From the NCBI RefSeq assembly GCF_963259705.1, contig NC_081849.1:59740093-59804092 (forward strand): a DNA stretch of 64,000 nt, read 5' to 3'. The stretch comes from Myotis daubentonii (taxonomy: Eukaryota > Chordata > Mammalia > Chiroptera > Vespertilionidae). Numbering within the stretch: the stretch's first letter is position 1; the number at the start of each line of letters is the position of its first letter. The position numbers and the translations under genes are program-made. Below are positions 33,089-44,747 of the stretch, in pieces. The notes below the pieces were generated by a model. It was given only the letters and a program-made list of their open reading frames with translations. It had not been told where the DNA came from and did no database searches.

Positions 33089-33097
33089 AAGTTCTTG

Positions 33098-33253
33098 CCG
33101 TAGCTGGTGTGGCTCTCACTTGGTTGGGCATTGTTTTCTGCTCTGAAAGGTTGCTGGTTCGATTCCAGGTCAGGGCACATGTCCGGGTTGCAGGCTCAGT
33201 CCCTAGTACGGGGTGTGCAGGAGGCAGCCAATCAATGTTCTGCTCTCAAATCA
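33098..33253 (+). mobile_element. Bat tRNA-derived SINE, 3'-shortened
   Basis: 'agctggtgtggctctcacttgg', 'ttgctggttcgattccag', 'ggaggcagccaatcaatg', then a short A-rich end. Flanks AAGTTCTTG (33089-33097) and AAGTTTTTG (33254-33262) are a probable duplication. Confidence 0.85.
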
Positions 33254-33582
33254 AAGTTTTTGATAACTTAGGAATGGTTCTTAGTTCAGAACTCTATGTA
33301 GCCAATAGCAAGAAAAACTTTTGGGTTTATTGATTGGACTATTGCACTGTCTGAAAAGAAGCTGGTCAAACTTTATTTTGAGGGGCTTGGATTAGGAAGA
33401 GATATAACATAATGTTAAAAAAGTTTGATTAAATTAACTTTTCTTCTCCTAATTAGTTTTCCTTCGCCCACACATCAGACCTTGACTTGGGGTTCTATGT
33501 ATCGTCTCAGACCCTGGAACACTTTCTGAGCAGGGGGACAGGGTAATACTGATTTATAAGATAACATTAAGAATTAATAACA

Positions 33583-34240
33583 GCTAATATTTATGGAGTA
33601 TTTGCTATGTACAAGACACTATTCTAGCCACTGGAGACACACCATAAATAATAAAGAATATTTTCTTTAAAACAGTTTACATCTGTGAGGGATTCATCAA
33701 TAATACAATCAACAAATAATTATATGATAAAATGTTAGATAGTGGAGTAAATTAAATCAAGGTATGGGAAGGACGTGATAAATGGGTATTTTACACAGTG
33801 TCTGGCAGGCAGCCTGAATGAGGTGAGTGTGTGAACCTGAGGAAGAACTGAAGAGAAAGCATAGCTGGCGAAGGGCAGAGATGAGCACTGCATGTTCCTA
33901 GAATGCCTAGAGCTCAGTGAGTTAGGGGGAAAGAGGTTGGAAATGAGGGTGCAGAGATAGCCAGGGACTAGATTAGGTAAGGCTTCTTGACCATGGGAAT
34001 ATTTTTAATTTAATTCTAAGTGAATAGGTTAAAGGTTTTGAGAATGGAAGTGGCATGATATCCTTTACATTTTAATAAGTTTTCCAATCTGCTGACTCCA
34101 AATATAAACCACTGAAGGATGGGATGAAGATAGAAGCAATAGGAGTCTATTACAATTAATTATAAATGAAGGCGTGGACGAGAGGGGTGATGTTGGAGGC
34201 GGTGAGAAGAACAATTGGACAATAGCATGCAAGAGAAAAA
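33583..34240 (-). mobile_element. L2 LINE fragment, reverse
   Basis: 'gtatttgctatgtacaagac' and 'ctattctagccactggagac' at left, then 'gaagggcagagatgagcac' and 'caataggagtctattacaat' at right, are the reverse complement of the L2 3' region. Confidence 0.6.
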
Positions 34241-34370
34241 TCTGAATTAAAAAAAAAAAAGTAGAGCATTGAGCTGCAGGCTTATTTTGCAGTGCTGGAT
34301 TGAGAAGCTGAAACCCAGGCCAGGGAACTGAAGAGGAGATGATTAAGAGGAGTCATTCCTGTAAAATCAC

Positions 34371-34917
34371 CTAAGGCAGAGGGTGGTCCTGGTGTCCCAC
34401 CACTTTGCAGCATGGTAGACGTGTTCCCACAGGTGCCAGGAAATATTTGTCTTCTGAGTCTTTAGAGTGGCTGGTGGGGTGGGTGTTTGGTGGATGCAGC
34501 CCTTCCTCCTTACCCTCATCACCTCCCCCTATCACTGCTGGATACTTCTCGCTGTTAGATGAATCTGCAATCTGCAATTGCAAAGGCAGCGATGTGTTCA
34601 GTATCCTCCAGTACTTGCCAATGTGGTATTCTATCATTTGGGCATCTACTTCAGTCGCAGGTGCAAACATACTCCATGGAAAACGTGAAGGAAACCTTAT
34701 CCCAGGGTCACGGGAGCAGTACAAGGAGCAGTACAGAGTCAGGGAAAGGGAAATAAGTGGCCAGGTGGAAACTTCTGGAAGGTGCAGCTTTAGTAATAGT
34801 GTCTTCATGTTTTTGTGGGTCTTGTGCCCTTTTAAGACCCCTGTAAGCCAGTTGCAAGCAGTTTTGAGATTCCTGATGATTATTAGAAAAAACTATATTA
34901 AAAAAAAATTCACTTGA
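34371..34917. other. Unrecognised region with long overlapping frames
   Basis: Open frames of 170 codons (+, 34405-34917) and 145 codons (-, 34371-34808) overlap almost fully. Neither shows a known domain, signal peptide or splice pattern I can defend, and base composition is only slightly above the surroundings. It may be an old LTR or retroposed fragment. I do not call a gene. Confidence 0.3.
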
Positions 34918-35312
34918 ATGTGAAAAGCATTCACATTACTATAAGAAACTTTATCTTATTTTTATTACTATAAATTTTAAAAGTACAAAATTGCAAATTA
35001 CAGAAAAGAAATAGCTGTTGGAATTTTTCCATTCAAATGTAATCACTTATGATGATTTATAGTAATGATATAAAATTATTATAAACTGCTGATCCAAATA
35101 TAGTTTCTTGTCAAGAATTTGAAATGATTTTAATTGGGGACTATGTATCCATTTCATGGAAAAATAAACTTAATATAATCTTATTTTCCATAAAAAATTT
35201 TGTTAGATTATATTTGGGAATATTATACAAATTCAAAAGGTAATACTTTTTCTAGTACTTTATATATTTTAAAAAATAATTATGCTATATAATGAAACTG
35301 TAATGATTTTTT
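34918..35312. other. AT-rich intergenic sequence
   Basis: Nothing recognised. Confidence 0.5.
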
Positions 35313-35330
35313 AAAAATAAAACCTCATAG

Positions 35331-35559
35331 CCAAAACCGGTTTGGCTCAGTGGATAGAGCATCGGCCTGCGGACTGAAGGGTCCCCGGTTCGATTCCGGT
35401 CAAGGGCATGTACCTGGGTTGCGGGCACATCCCCAGTAGGGGGTGTGCAGGAGGCAGCTGATCGATGATTCTCTCTCATTGATGTTTCTAACTCTCTATC
35501 TCTCTCCCTTCCTCTCTGTAAAAAATCAATAAAATATATTAAAAAAATAAAAAAATTAA
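35331..35559 (+). mobile_element. Ves SINE, young-looking
   Basis: Nearly consensus-like Ves ('atcggcctgcggactgaagg', 'ggttcgattccggtcaaggg') with an 18-bp perfect duplication AAAAATAAAACCTCATAG (35313-35330, 35560-35577). Confidence 0.97.
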
Positions 35560-35577
35560 AAAAATAAAACCTCATAG

Positions 35578-36622
35578 ATGTCCCTAATTTTCCCCAATGG
35601 GCCATACATGACCCATTATTTTCTCTACGTGCAACGAATTGAAGAAGGGCAGGGACCTCAGGAATACTGCAATACTGCACCTCAGGAAGGAACAGTTCAG
35701 GGTATAAAGCCAGTACAGATGTTCATGTTTAAATAGGCTGAGAAGTGATCTTGCCCTGTTGCTTTTTAGGCTCTTCATGAAAGAATACGAGGCAATTTCT
35801 CTTTCGTTTTTCAGGAGGGCAAATTGATCATGAGACTTCCTTTGCTCTAGCAGAGAGCAGGAGGTTTTGTTTTGGTAGAGGGAGAGCTGGAGGGCTCTTG
35901 GAAGGGTTGAAAGAGAGGTTGGGGAAGACTGGATTTCCTAGGATTAGGGGACAGTGGAGGTGGTAATTTCTCTGTGAGTGATGAAATCTGGCCTCTGGGA
36001 GGTAGAAGAACATTTTATAGAGCTACCATGTTTGACTGATGGTACAGGGTCCTTGGAGATGTTAGAAAGTCCCGGTGGCCTAGAGAGTAATGGGTGCTGT
36101 AAGTAGTCAAGGAATGGAATTAAAATGGACCACATGGATTTAGACCACCTCTTCCCAACCAGGTTCTAAAAAGAATTAAACTTACTAGGAAATGAACATA
36201 TCAACCATATGAACATGGTTGATATGTAGTACAGGTAGAAGCATAAGAAAAAATTAATTTATTATAGACAATGAACGCCTTCAAGTTTTAGGGCTTAATT
36301 CTTACGGAATCCTTGATTGAAAAGTGCTTATTTGGACAATGACCTTCTCAGGGTGGACCATGATGGATCAAGAACAAAATAATTTTCCAACCTTTTGGAT
36401 TGTGTAAAATCTTTTGAACATTTATATAACAATTCTTGGGTGGAAAACACGCCTCCTCAGTCCTCCATCATAATTACTTTTAGTAGAAACTCTGAAAATG
36501 GTGATTTAAGTCAAAGCATTTAAATTAAAAAATAGAGTGATGTTTCTCATATATAGCTTTTAAGGAAATTGTTTATGCCATTTTTATGTAATACACAATT
36601 TATAAGGCAGAAGAGAGCAAAG
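35578..36622. other. Intergenic sequence, no feature seen
   Basis: Slightly more GC-rich between 35830 and 36130, without recognisable coding potential. Confidence 0.45.
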
Positions 36623-36628
36623 GGGTGA

Positions 36629-37353
36629 TGCCGGGAGCCGGTCCATCCTTGCTGTTTCAAAGGACCTGGCATATATGGCATACTGTTCTTAAAGTGTTTG
36701 CTCACCTTCTTGGCACTATGTGTTTTAACCAAGGTCTCCTCTCTGAGAAAGGTTGTTTCCCCAGGTAGGGATTTTCCCCTGAAGTTTGGGAGGGAATAAA
36801 ACCCCTCAACTAAGTGCCAGGCGGGTAATTAATCACTTTAACTACGAACAATCATGCTTAAGCTACATAATCTTTACTCCCTGGAATGGAGATAAGAAAC
36901 GCCCTAACCTTTGTAATAGAGATTGGTAGGATTGAATCAACTGGTATAAATACAGTTGTAACAAGACAGAAAGAGACAGAACTTAGAACACAGAACTTAG
37001 AAGTCAGAACTCAGAACACAGAACCTACACAGAACGTTCTCTACAGACAGAAGAACTTCGCTGGAGAGAACATGGCAAAAGATCCTGGACTGAACCTGAC
37101 TACAGAAATTGGCAAGAGAACCTGACTAGAACCTGGTGACTGAACCTGGCTGGAGAACCTAGCAAGAGAACATGGACACAGAACCTGGCTGGAGATCCTA
37201 ACCAGAACTTTGCCGGAGATCCTGACCAGAACCTGGCTAGAGATCCTGGCTAGGCTGCTGATCAACTGAACGCTGCCTCCGTGTCGTTCCTTCTTCGCCG
37301 ACTCCATCCACACTTTTGGGGACCCCTGGACCTGCTGGGGTTGGACCCCAGCA
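36629..37353 (+). mobile_element. Solo LTR of a class II (ERVK-like) retrovirus
   Basis: 725 bp from TGCCGGGAGCCGG to CCCCAGCA, with a perfect 6-bp duplication GGGTGA (36623-36628, 37354-37359), the size used by class II retroviruses. TATAAATA near 36944 is the likely TATA box. The second half holds degenerate repeats of 'gaacctggctggagatcct' and the U5 end has 'ttcgccgactcc' and 'ggacccctggacctgctggg'. No internal genes, so recombination between two LTRs removed them. Confidence 0.93.
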
Positions 37354-37587
37354 GGGTGAACAAATGTTGCTTTCATAGGAATCAATTATCCCATAAGATA
37401 TAAATTGATCTTAGATTCTTACCATCATACTTTGTATTATATGGATAACATTCACATACAGAAGGAGACAGAAGAACCTGGCAAAACAGGTTTACTCTGT
37501 GGGGAAAAGTGATATTCCAGCAAAATAGTAACTTTTTCACTTCATCTAGTACAGTTATCTTTATTGTTCTCTCTGGTCAATGATATT

Positions 37588-38050
37588 TAAAATATCACGT
37601 GATCTCACTCATTTATGGAATATAATGAACAACATAAACTGATGAACAAAAACAGATCCAGAGACAGAGAAGCATCGATCAGACTGTCAAACCTCAGAGG
37701 GAAGGTAGGGGAGGGTTGGGGTAAGGGGGAGAGATCAACCAAAGGACTTGTATGCATGCATATAAGCCTAACCAATGGACACAGACACCAGGGGTGTGAG
37801 GGCATGAGTGGGGAGTGTGTGTGGGGGGGGGGGGGTATTGAGGGGATAAGGACACATATGTAATGCCTTAATCCAGTGGTTGGCAAACTGCGGCTTGCGA
37901 GCCACATGCGGCTCTTTGGCCCCTTGAGCGTGGCCACGAAGTTTCAATCGCACTGTACGTGCACGCCCGCACATGGTATTTTGTGGAAGAGCCACACTCA
38001 AGGGGCCGCAGTTTGCTGACCACTGCCTTAATCAATAAAGAAAAAAATAA
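37588..38050 (+). mobile_element. L1 3' end interrupted by a hAT element
   Basis: Bat L1 3' UTR ('gatctcactcatttatgg', 'aaactgatgaacaaaaacag', 'caatggacacagacaccagg') ending in an 'aataaagaaaaaaataaag' tail, split at 37874-38025. A G-run lies near 37825. Confidence 0.88.
37874..38025. mobile_element. Hairpin hAT element, 'CAGTGGTYGGCAAACTGCGG' family
   Basis: Ends CAGTGGTTGGCAAACTGCGG and CGCAGTTTGCTGACCACTG; perfect 8-bp duplication CCTTAATC (37866-37873, 38026-38033). About 60 bp shorter than its relative at 27208-27418, lacking part of both arms. Confidence 0.95.
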
Positions 38051-38191
38051 AGATTTGTAAGTTGAACTTGGTATAGTCAGAAATTCTTATTGTAACTTAA
38101 TTTGTACATAGGAAATCTAATACTGTATTATGCTTTGACCTTCAAAGAGCTTTAAGGAACAAGAAAAGATAAAATAACAGATTTCCTAATA

Positions 38192-38308
38192 CATGGTGGG
38201 GCAAAAGTAGGCTTACAGTAGTGACTACACAAAACACAGTTTATTCTGGTATTGTTTATTAATTATTGTATTCCATAGAAACTGTAAACCTACTTTTGCC
38301 TCATCCTG
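38192..38308. mobile_element. Mariner-type miniature element
   Basis: 117 bp bounded by TA dinucleotides. Inverted ends CATGGTGGGGCAAAAGTAGG and the near-complement of this at the right ('cctacttttgcctcatcctg'). Structure fits a non-autonomous Tc1/mariner copy. Confidence 0.88.
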
Positions 38309-38310
38309 TA

Positions 38311-39597
38311 TATAAGGATTGAACACTGAACTTATTCCATAGCACTTAAATACACTAGCAGAATCTGGTATTCAATATGGTACTGAAAATTGAATTTGGC
38401 ATGGCATGATACTTTTTCCACTTTATATTTAAATACTGAGCATAATTTAGGTCTGTGTAGTTTCCTCTAAGTTCAATCTTTTCATCATTTATCTGAAAAA
38501 TATTTACTGCTTGCCTGCAAGGCACTGTTTTATGAGCTGAGAGTAGAAGAGAAAAACCTGCTTTTCTATGGGTCAAAACTTTTAAAATATCATTAGTTTT
38601 AATGACACTGCAGAGGCACGTTCACATCTTCCATAAAATAGGTCTTTTCTCTTCCTTATCCACCCACTCAGAGACAATCAATAACAAGACAAGCTAAAAG
38701 GCAAAATATATACATCTCTGAAATTAGATATCTCTTGGTATATATTTAAGCGAGTCTAATTCCAGTATTTTAGATGCCAAATCAAACCAAATTCTTGTCA
38801 GCCAAGTATTGCTCCCCATAACTCATCGTCTGGCTGCTAGGCCTGCTTGTGCTTGCACTGTCTTCAGAAATAGAGCTTACATTGCCTCTTCTAAACGAAC
38901 ATTCCATAGTCGAGTAGCTCTTACTCTCGGAAGACGTTTCTTTCTGGAGTTTAACCTACATTGCTCTTTTCAAAATGATATCCTACACAGATCTACCTTC
39001 TTTCACTTGACGACAGCCATTTATCCTTCTCTTATTTTAGAATTGATTCCTTTCCCATATTTCTGAGCTATTATGTTCATTCTCGCTGACAAAGCAATAC
39101 CAGATGCATTTTTAGCTCAGCTTTTTTTCCCCTTACCGGCATGGAACTTCACAGATTCTTTATACCAACCACTCCCTAGGCTTCCCGCCACTTGTCCGGC
39201 TGCTGGAGGCTCCTTAGCTGCCACAAATTTAAAATAAAATAAAAAGTTTTCCAGGTGCAATCTGAACACAGTCATGTTGACAGTGCTAATATTCCTCTCA
39301 CTATGCCACTGCCTAAAATAGCGTTGGCACCCTCTGACACCGGGAGGAAGCAACTTTTATTTTGTCTTATTTCATTTTATATCCACTTGACAATCATGCC
39401 ATGTGGCACAGGCTCATTAACACAGGAACCCCCAGATGATTGAGCTTTAAATAATCATTCTCTGGATAAAGAATAAAGAAAGTAATGAAAAATGAATAAT
39501 GTACCACTCATTGCTTCCCATGGGTGGTACTGGTAATTCAGCAGTCTGAAATCCATTGCATAGGCAAGTGTGGTTAATACTGGTTGAGGAATTTTTT
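38311..39597. other. Intergenic sequence, no feature seen
   Basis: AT-rich; frames at 38809-39066 and 39117-39353 lack recognisable domains. Confidence 0.45.
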
Positions 39598-39598
39598 G

Positions 39599-39637
<39 letters not shown>
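39598..39637. repeat. (GT)n microsatellite
   Basis: About 16 GT units ending in a short GC run. Confidence 0.97.
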
Positions 39638-39638
<1 letters not shown>

Positions 39639-39814
39639 ATACAATGCTTGCACATAATTTATTTCAGTGAATCCTCCCAATAATTCTGGTATATAATTTA
39701 AATGGGTGAACTCAGTTTCAGAAGTTAATTTGCTCGGGCTCTGACAGCTATTATTGACAGCTTTTATAAATGCAGTCATCTTCACATGACATCCTAGTAT
39801 CCCTCTTGTTTTCA

Positions 39815-40270
39815 ACTACCTTTATGGTAAATAGAAATACACAACCAGAAAAGTGCACACAAGTGTACAGACATATGGGGTTTTGCAAACCGAATACACT
39901 CATGTAACCGGCACCCAGACCAAGATCCTCAGAGCTGCCCACACATTTGGGCCTGCTTTTGTATTTGCTATCAGTGGAATTGTATTTATACTCCTTTGTA
40001 TTTGGCTTCCTTAACATTTTGTTTGTAAAATTCATCCGTATTGTAATTCTCTATCCTTATTCTAATTGCTGCATACCATTTCATAAATTGTAAATATACC
40101 ACAATTTATCTATCCACTGTACTATTGATAGGCATTTGGATATTTCTAGTATGCAGATATTACAAACAGAACTATTATGAGCATTCTAGTACATTCCATA
40201 TGGTGAAATATATACCCATTTCAGAAATACACATACACACACACCTACCTCCTGGAAATAGGATTGCTGA
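39815..40270 (-). mobile_element. Old L1 3' UTR fragment, reverse
   Basis: 'ctcatgtaaccggcacccagacc', 'aattgctgcataccatttc', 'ataccacaatttatctatccac' and 'attgataggcatttggatatttc' are the reverse of an L1M-type 3' region. Confidence 0.65.
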
Positions 40271-40354
40271 GGCAGAGGCTGCACAAATATTCTTTGGGAG
40301 ACATCACCACTATCATTTTTGAGTAATAATTATGAGCCAGACACTGTACTATGC

Positions 40355-40537
40355 ACTATATAAAAATTATAAATATGTATTATATTATATGTAATTATAT
40401 ACTAGTATTTATATGTAATATAAAGTTAATGAATAATATACACACTATATAATAGGTTATATGTGAATATATTTTATCAATATAAATATTATACAAAAGC
40501 ACTATATTATAGATACATATTGTTATAAATATCTATA
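40355..40537. repeat. AT-rich low-complexity tract
   Basis: Almost only A and T with TATAT words; the next Helitron enters it. Confidence 0.8.
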
Positions 40538-40757
40538 TCTATATATATATAAGCCTAATATGCAAAGTGTCCCCTCTGGAATTTGACCTAATGTGAGTTT
40601 GATCGCTCACTATGACGTGCGCTGACCACCAGGGGACGGTGCAGAACGAAGGAAGGCCTGGCTGCCAGCTGGCAGTTGGGGAAAGGAGGCCCCAGCTGGC
40701 AGCTGGCAGCTGCTAGGGACCCTACCTGTGCATGAATTTCATGCACTGGGCCTCAAG
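40538..40757 (+). mobile_element. Helitron (HeliBat type), compact
   Basis: Starts TCTATATATATATAAGCC and ends with the terminal hairpin 'gtgcatgaatttcatgcac' and 'gggcctcAAG' (usual CTAG altered) before T. Contains 'gctgaccaccaggggacgg' and an internal 'cagctggcagctggcagctg' repeat. Confidence 0.88.
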
Positions 40758-41003
40758 TACCTATATAATGTAAGAACTATATTATATATGTCATCTATAA
40801 TATAAGCACTATATTATATGTGTACACATATACATATATTATGTCTAGCAACTATAACAGAGTTATACTTCCTAAAGGTTGTAGTATATACTTTTTTTGA
40901 GGGTGGAGTATCTGTATAAATTCTTTGAAATTATTCTGCATTACAGACTTGTCTCTTTTCCCTGTTTATCTATTCCTCCATTCATTATCCAATCATTCTT
41001 TAT

Positions 41004-41194
41004 TTAAAACATGTTTTTATTGATTTGAGAGAGAGAGGAAGGGGGAGGGAGAGAGAGATAGAAACATCAATGGTGAGAGAGAATCATTGATCGATCAGCT
41101 GCCTCCCATACTCCCTCTACTGGGGATTGAGCCTGAAACCTGAGCATATGCCCTGAGTAGGAATTGAACCAGTGAGTCACACTCACTGGGCAGG
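41004..41194 (-). mobile_element. Ves-related SINE, head shortened
   Basis: Reverse SINE: T-rich tail, 'gagagagaggaagggggagg', 'gctgcctcccatactccctc', 'gggattgagcctgaaacc', then an abbreviated head at right. Flanks share an imperfect 'aatc..ttctttattt' word. Confidence 0.8.
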
Positions 41195-42013
41195 CTCAAT
41201 CTTTCATTTATATCAGTATAAACGTATGAATATTTATTTTATACCTCAGGTTATAATACAATACTAATTTTTTTCTCAAATTGTTCTCATTTTGGCTCTT
41301 AAGAGCTCTTTTAATGGTTCCAGTCCCATTCCTAGAATCAGCAATTACCCAAGGCCCCTGGTTCTTTGGTTTGGAGTATGGTATTAGAAACCAAGTTCTG
41401 GATGCCTGGTGTGTTAGTTGCTACTGAGGTGTCATTGCTTGTAAGTCCTCTCAGCTGACAGAGCAAATAAACAAACCAGGTTTATTCCAAACTGTGTATA
41501 TACACATCTATAATATTTCTATATGTAACTTTCAATATCCATGTTAACATAAACATAACTTTATATTGATATTTAACTCTAATCCATTTCCATATGGATC
41601 ATTTTTCCATAAATTCCTTATCCATAAATTCCTATAACAGTGAAAAATACAACTGAAAAACATTATTCCCACCATTCTTTTACTTCATTGTTCAATTCTA
41701 GTATATATAGTATGTACAACAGTATCAGAATTGCTAACCAGTATTGCTAGGGGAATAAACTTTATTAACTAAAGTGCTTACTTGCATTTCCTTTTGCCAT
41801 TATTCTTACAGAATTCACTTGCTTTTAAGGTTACCTAGGTGAACACCTTTCCCCCCCACTCAGTGAAGTTGGTTCCTACATTTGTGATACAGTTAGATGT
41901 CTTGTCACAATTGGCATTCGTTCCTGGGATCCCTAGCCTCCGAAATGATTTTTATAATGCTCACAAACAATGTTAGCTCTTTGCTGTTATGCTCTATTTA
42001 TTTTGACAAATCC

Positions 42014-42049
42014 GCTTCTCGGCCTTTTGGCTAAGATCAAGTGTAGTAT
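42014..42049 (+). pseudogene. U2 snRNA 5' fragment, tailless retrocopy
   Basis: The first ~36 nt of U2 snRNA ('cgcttctcggccttttggct', then 'aagatcaagtgtagtat') are present without a mismatch I can see, then similarity stops abruptly. A perfect 14-bp duplication ATTTTGACAAATCC flanks it (42000-42013, 42048-42061; the last two fragment bases overlap the right copy). There is no poly(A) and no rest of the gene. This fits an LINE-mediated insertion of a 3'-truncated, self-primed snRNA cDNA, a class described early for U1, U2 and U3. Confidence 0.92.
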
Positions 42050-42061
42050 TTTGACAAATCC

Positions 42062-42475
42062 AAAATGTTATGTATTTACCATCAGAGTAACATACTGAAT
42101 AGCTCTACTATTCCTAACAAACGCCCAGGTTTCACCTATTCAATTCTCCCCCCAAACCCTTAGGTACCACTGTTCTATTCACTGACGCTACAGTTTTGCC
42201 TTTTCTAGAATAACATATAATTGTAATTATATAATCATATAGCCTTTCAAAGTGACCTTTTCTCTTTCATTTAGCAATTTGCATTTAAAATTCACCCATG
42301 GCTTGGGTATTTTCATGACTTCACAGCACATTTCTTTTATTACTGAATTTCCACTGTATTAATGTACCAGCTTGTTTATTCATTCACTCGTTAGAGGTTG
42401 TATCTATCACTTGGCAATCATAAACAACACTGTTATAAACATTTATGTGTAGGTTTTGTATAAACATAATATTTT
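42062..42475 (-). mobile_element. Old L1 3' UTR fragment, reverse
   Basis: 'ccttttctagaataacatataa', 'tttcatttagcaatttgc' and 'gaggttgtatctatcacttggcaatcataaac' follow an L1M-type 3' end in reverse. It probably extends left of the U2 fragment. Confidence 0.5.
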
Positions 42476-43514
42476 AAGCCAGGTGGATTTTCAAATCAAT
42501 TGAAATTGTCAGTCTAAGCTCATGGAATATTTCTTTATCTCTTGAGATTTTAAAAATCAGAGTTGTAGAGTTAGCTGCAGCTCTGGTTACAGATAGATCT
42601 AGGAACTCAGCAATAACTTCAAGAAAATCTCCCCTTTTCCCATATCTGCGTGCTGTGTTCTCTGCATTGGCTCTTTTCTCAGATTGGCTCTCTCCAAACA
42701 ATGGCCGTGAAAAATTCATTTATTTTCAAGCCGTTTTGCAACATCCAGAGAAAGAGATACCTTTTGCAAACAGTGAAATTTTAGGGTGGGACTCATTGTT
42801 CCCTGTGCCCATTATGGACCATTCACAGTTACTCTGATTGGCTAATGAAGCTAGGGGATGATGTCAGACTCATTACAACCACACAGACTGAGTTTAGAAG
42901 ACTTGCCCTCTAATAGAAAATTAGAGTTACCAGAAACAGGGTAGATTATTGATGCTAGCCAGGCAAGAGTCTACCACAGTGGGGGAGTTTTACATCTAGT
43001 CACAATCTAAACATGCATGTTTATTTGTTTGTTTTTTCTCTTTTCTTTTTAGGAAAGAGATTGGGGTTGTGCACATATAAAGAAGTAGTTTGAAAGAGGG
43101 AAAACAGTTACTATGATGGTTAATCTGTATGACAATAAACAACCGAGGTTTGGCAGATTTCTATTCTTAATTGGTTTAATTATCATGGTAAAATACGGTC
43201 TTAGATTTCTATCTGCTCATGATTCATTACTGATTCACAACCCTGTGTTTACTGACAATTTGCCTGCAGCAATTTCCCAGTAAATATGAAAGCTTGAGAA
43301 ATGAGTATTAGCTAATTTGAAAAACCTAGAGCCCAGATGAAGGAAAGAGAGTCAAGTTATATAATAAGGCCCTCATTTATTTAACATTAAAAGACGATAT
43401 AAAATTTGGGCTATTGAATTTTGAAGAATATGGTTTAGACTTGGGTTTGAGAGTAAATATCCACATTTACATTTATGATGCATCATTATTACTCCAGCAG
43501 AAGAGATGAGGTCT
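42476..43514. other. Intergenic sequence, no feature seen
   Basis: The overlapping frames at 42474-42837 have no domain. Confidence 0.45.
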
Positions 43515-43930
43515 AAGAGTTTTTTAGTTGAGATATGATTGACATATAACATTGTATTAGCTTAAGGTGTACAACACAATGATATATGTGCATGTTGCAA
43601 AATGATTGCCACAGTAAGTGTAGTTAACATCCATCACCATGCATCATTGCAAATTGTTTTTATTAAGATGTGAACTTTTAGGATCTACTGTCTTAGCACC
43701 TTTCAAATATACAATACAGTATTGTTAACTGTAGTCACCATGATGCACATGATATCCTTTGTACTTATTTATCTTACAACTGGAATTTTGTACCTTCACC
43801 TATCCTCTCCTCAACCCCCAGGCTTTGCATCTATGAATTTTCTTTTTTTTTAGATTCCAAAGTAAATGAGATCACATATAGTATGTATTCATTGTTCTCT
43901 GTCTGACTTATTCCACTATGCATACTTTTT
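43515..43930 (-). mobile_element. L1 3' UTR fragment, reverse
   Basis: 'gagatatgattgacatataac', 'aaggtgtacaacacaatgat', 'ccatcaccatgcatcattg' and 'tctgtctgacttattccac' are a classic reverse L1 3' end. Confidence 0.8.
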
Positions 43931-44491
43931 AAAACAAGTCTTGCCTGTTCTTCCTTAGGAGGAAGCATAGATTGAGCACTATTCTCTCCTTCATAAGCAA
44001 TCATAAGTAAAAATTTTATAACTGTGGTAGAAAAAAAAGAGTAGTCAACTAATATCTAATCAAAGTAGTGTTACTAAAGATTAAGAGAGCAGCTATGGAT
44101 GAATCAGAAATAGTCTAACTAATGAATGAGCGAGTTCATTTTGGAAATGTCAATACAAATGTCCTGTGTGTGGCAGACTCCCTTGAGCGTAGGAAAAGTC
44201 AATAGAGAAGGAGGCACACATTTAAAAATAGCTCTCATAAAATGTGAATTAGTCAAGAGAAGGAATATCACATTATTTGTTCAGATGAAATTTCCATGGT
44301 AAACATTCCATCACTCATTCTATTCCCTTCACTCTCATTGAGCTCCTCCAGGATCCTTAGGAGGGAGAACACTCTGAACATGCTATTTTTGTAAGAGTCC
44401 AGGTTACAGAACAGTTTACAAATCAGAAGTAATCTGAAATGGAATACACACATTATTTTTTCCTCTGGCATTATTTCCACTCTTTATCTAA
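43931..44491. other. Intergenic sequence, no feature seen
   Basis: The 70-codon minus frame at 44268-44480 shows no domain. Confidence 0.45.
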
Positions 44492-44747
44492 CCCTATATA
44501 ATAAAAGCCTAATATGCAAATCAACTGAACGGTGTAACAACGGGGTGGGACGACCGGTTGCTATGATGCACACTGACCACCAGGGAGAAGACGCTCAACT
44601 CAGGAGCTGCCCCCAGCCCACAGGCCCCAGGCCAGCCAAGGCAGGGGCCCCAAGATCGCCCTGTCGGTCACCCCACAGATTGGCCCTGATCGTGGGTCAG
44701 GCCTAGGGATCCTACCCTTGCACATAATCCGTGCACTGGGCCTCTAG
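44492..44747 (+). mobile_element. Helitron (HeliBat type)
   Basis: Starts CCCTATATAATAAAAGCC (first T of the usual TC changed) and ends '..gcactgggcctCTAG' before T. Contains 'gaccaccagggagaagacgc'. Confidence 0.92.

Noticed and set aside
34405..34917. Calling the 170-codon frame a gene
   Set aside because: No domain, no promoter or splice evidence, and an equally open antisense frame.
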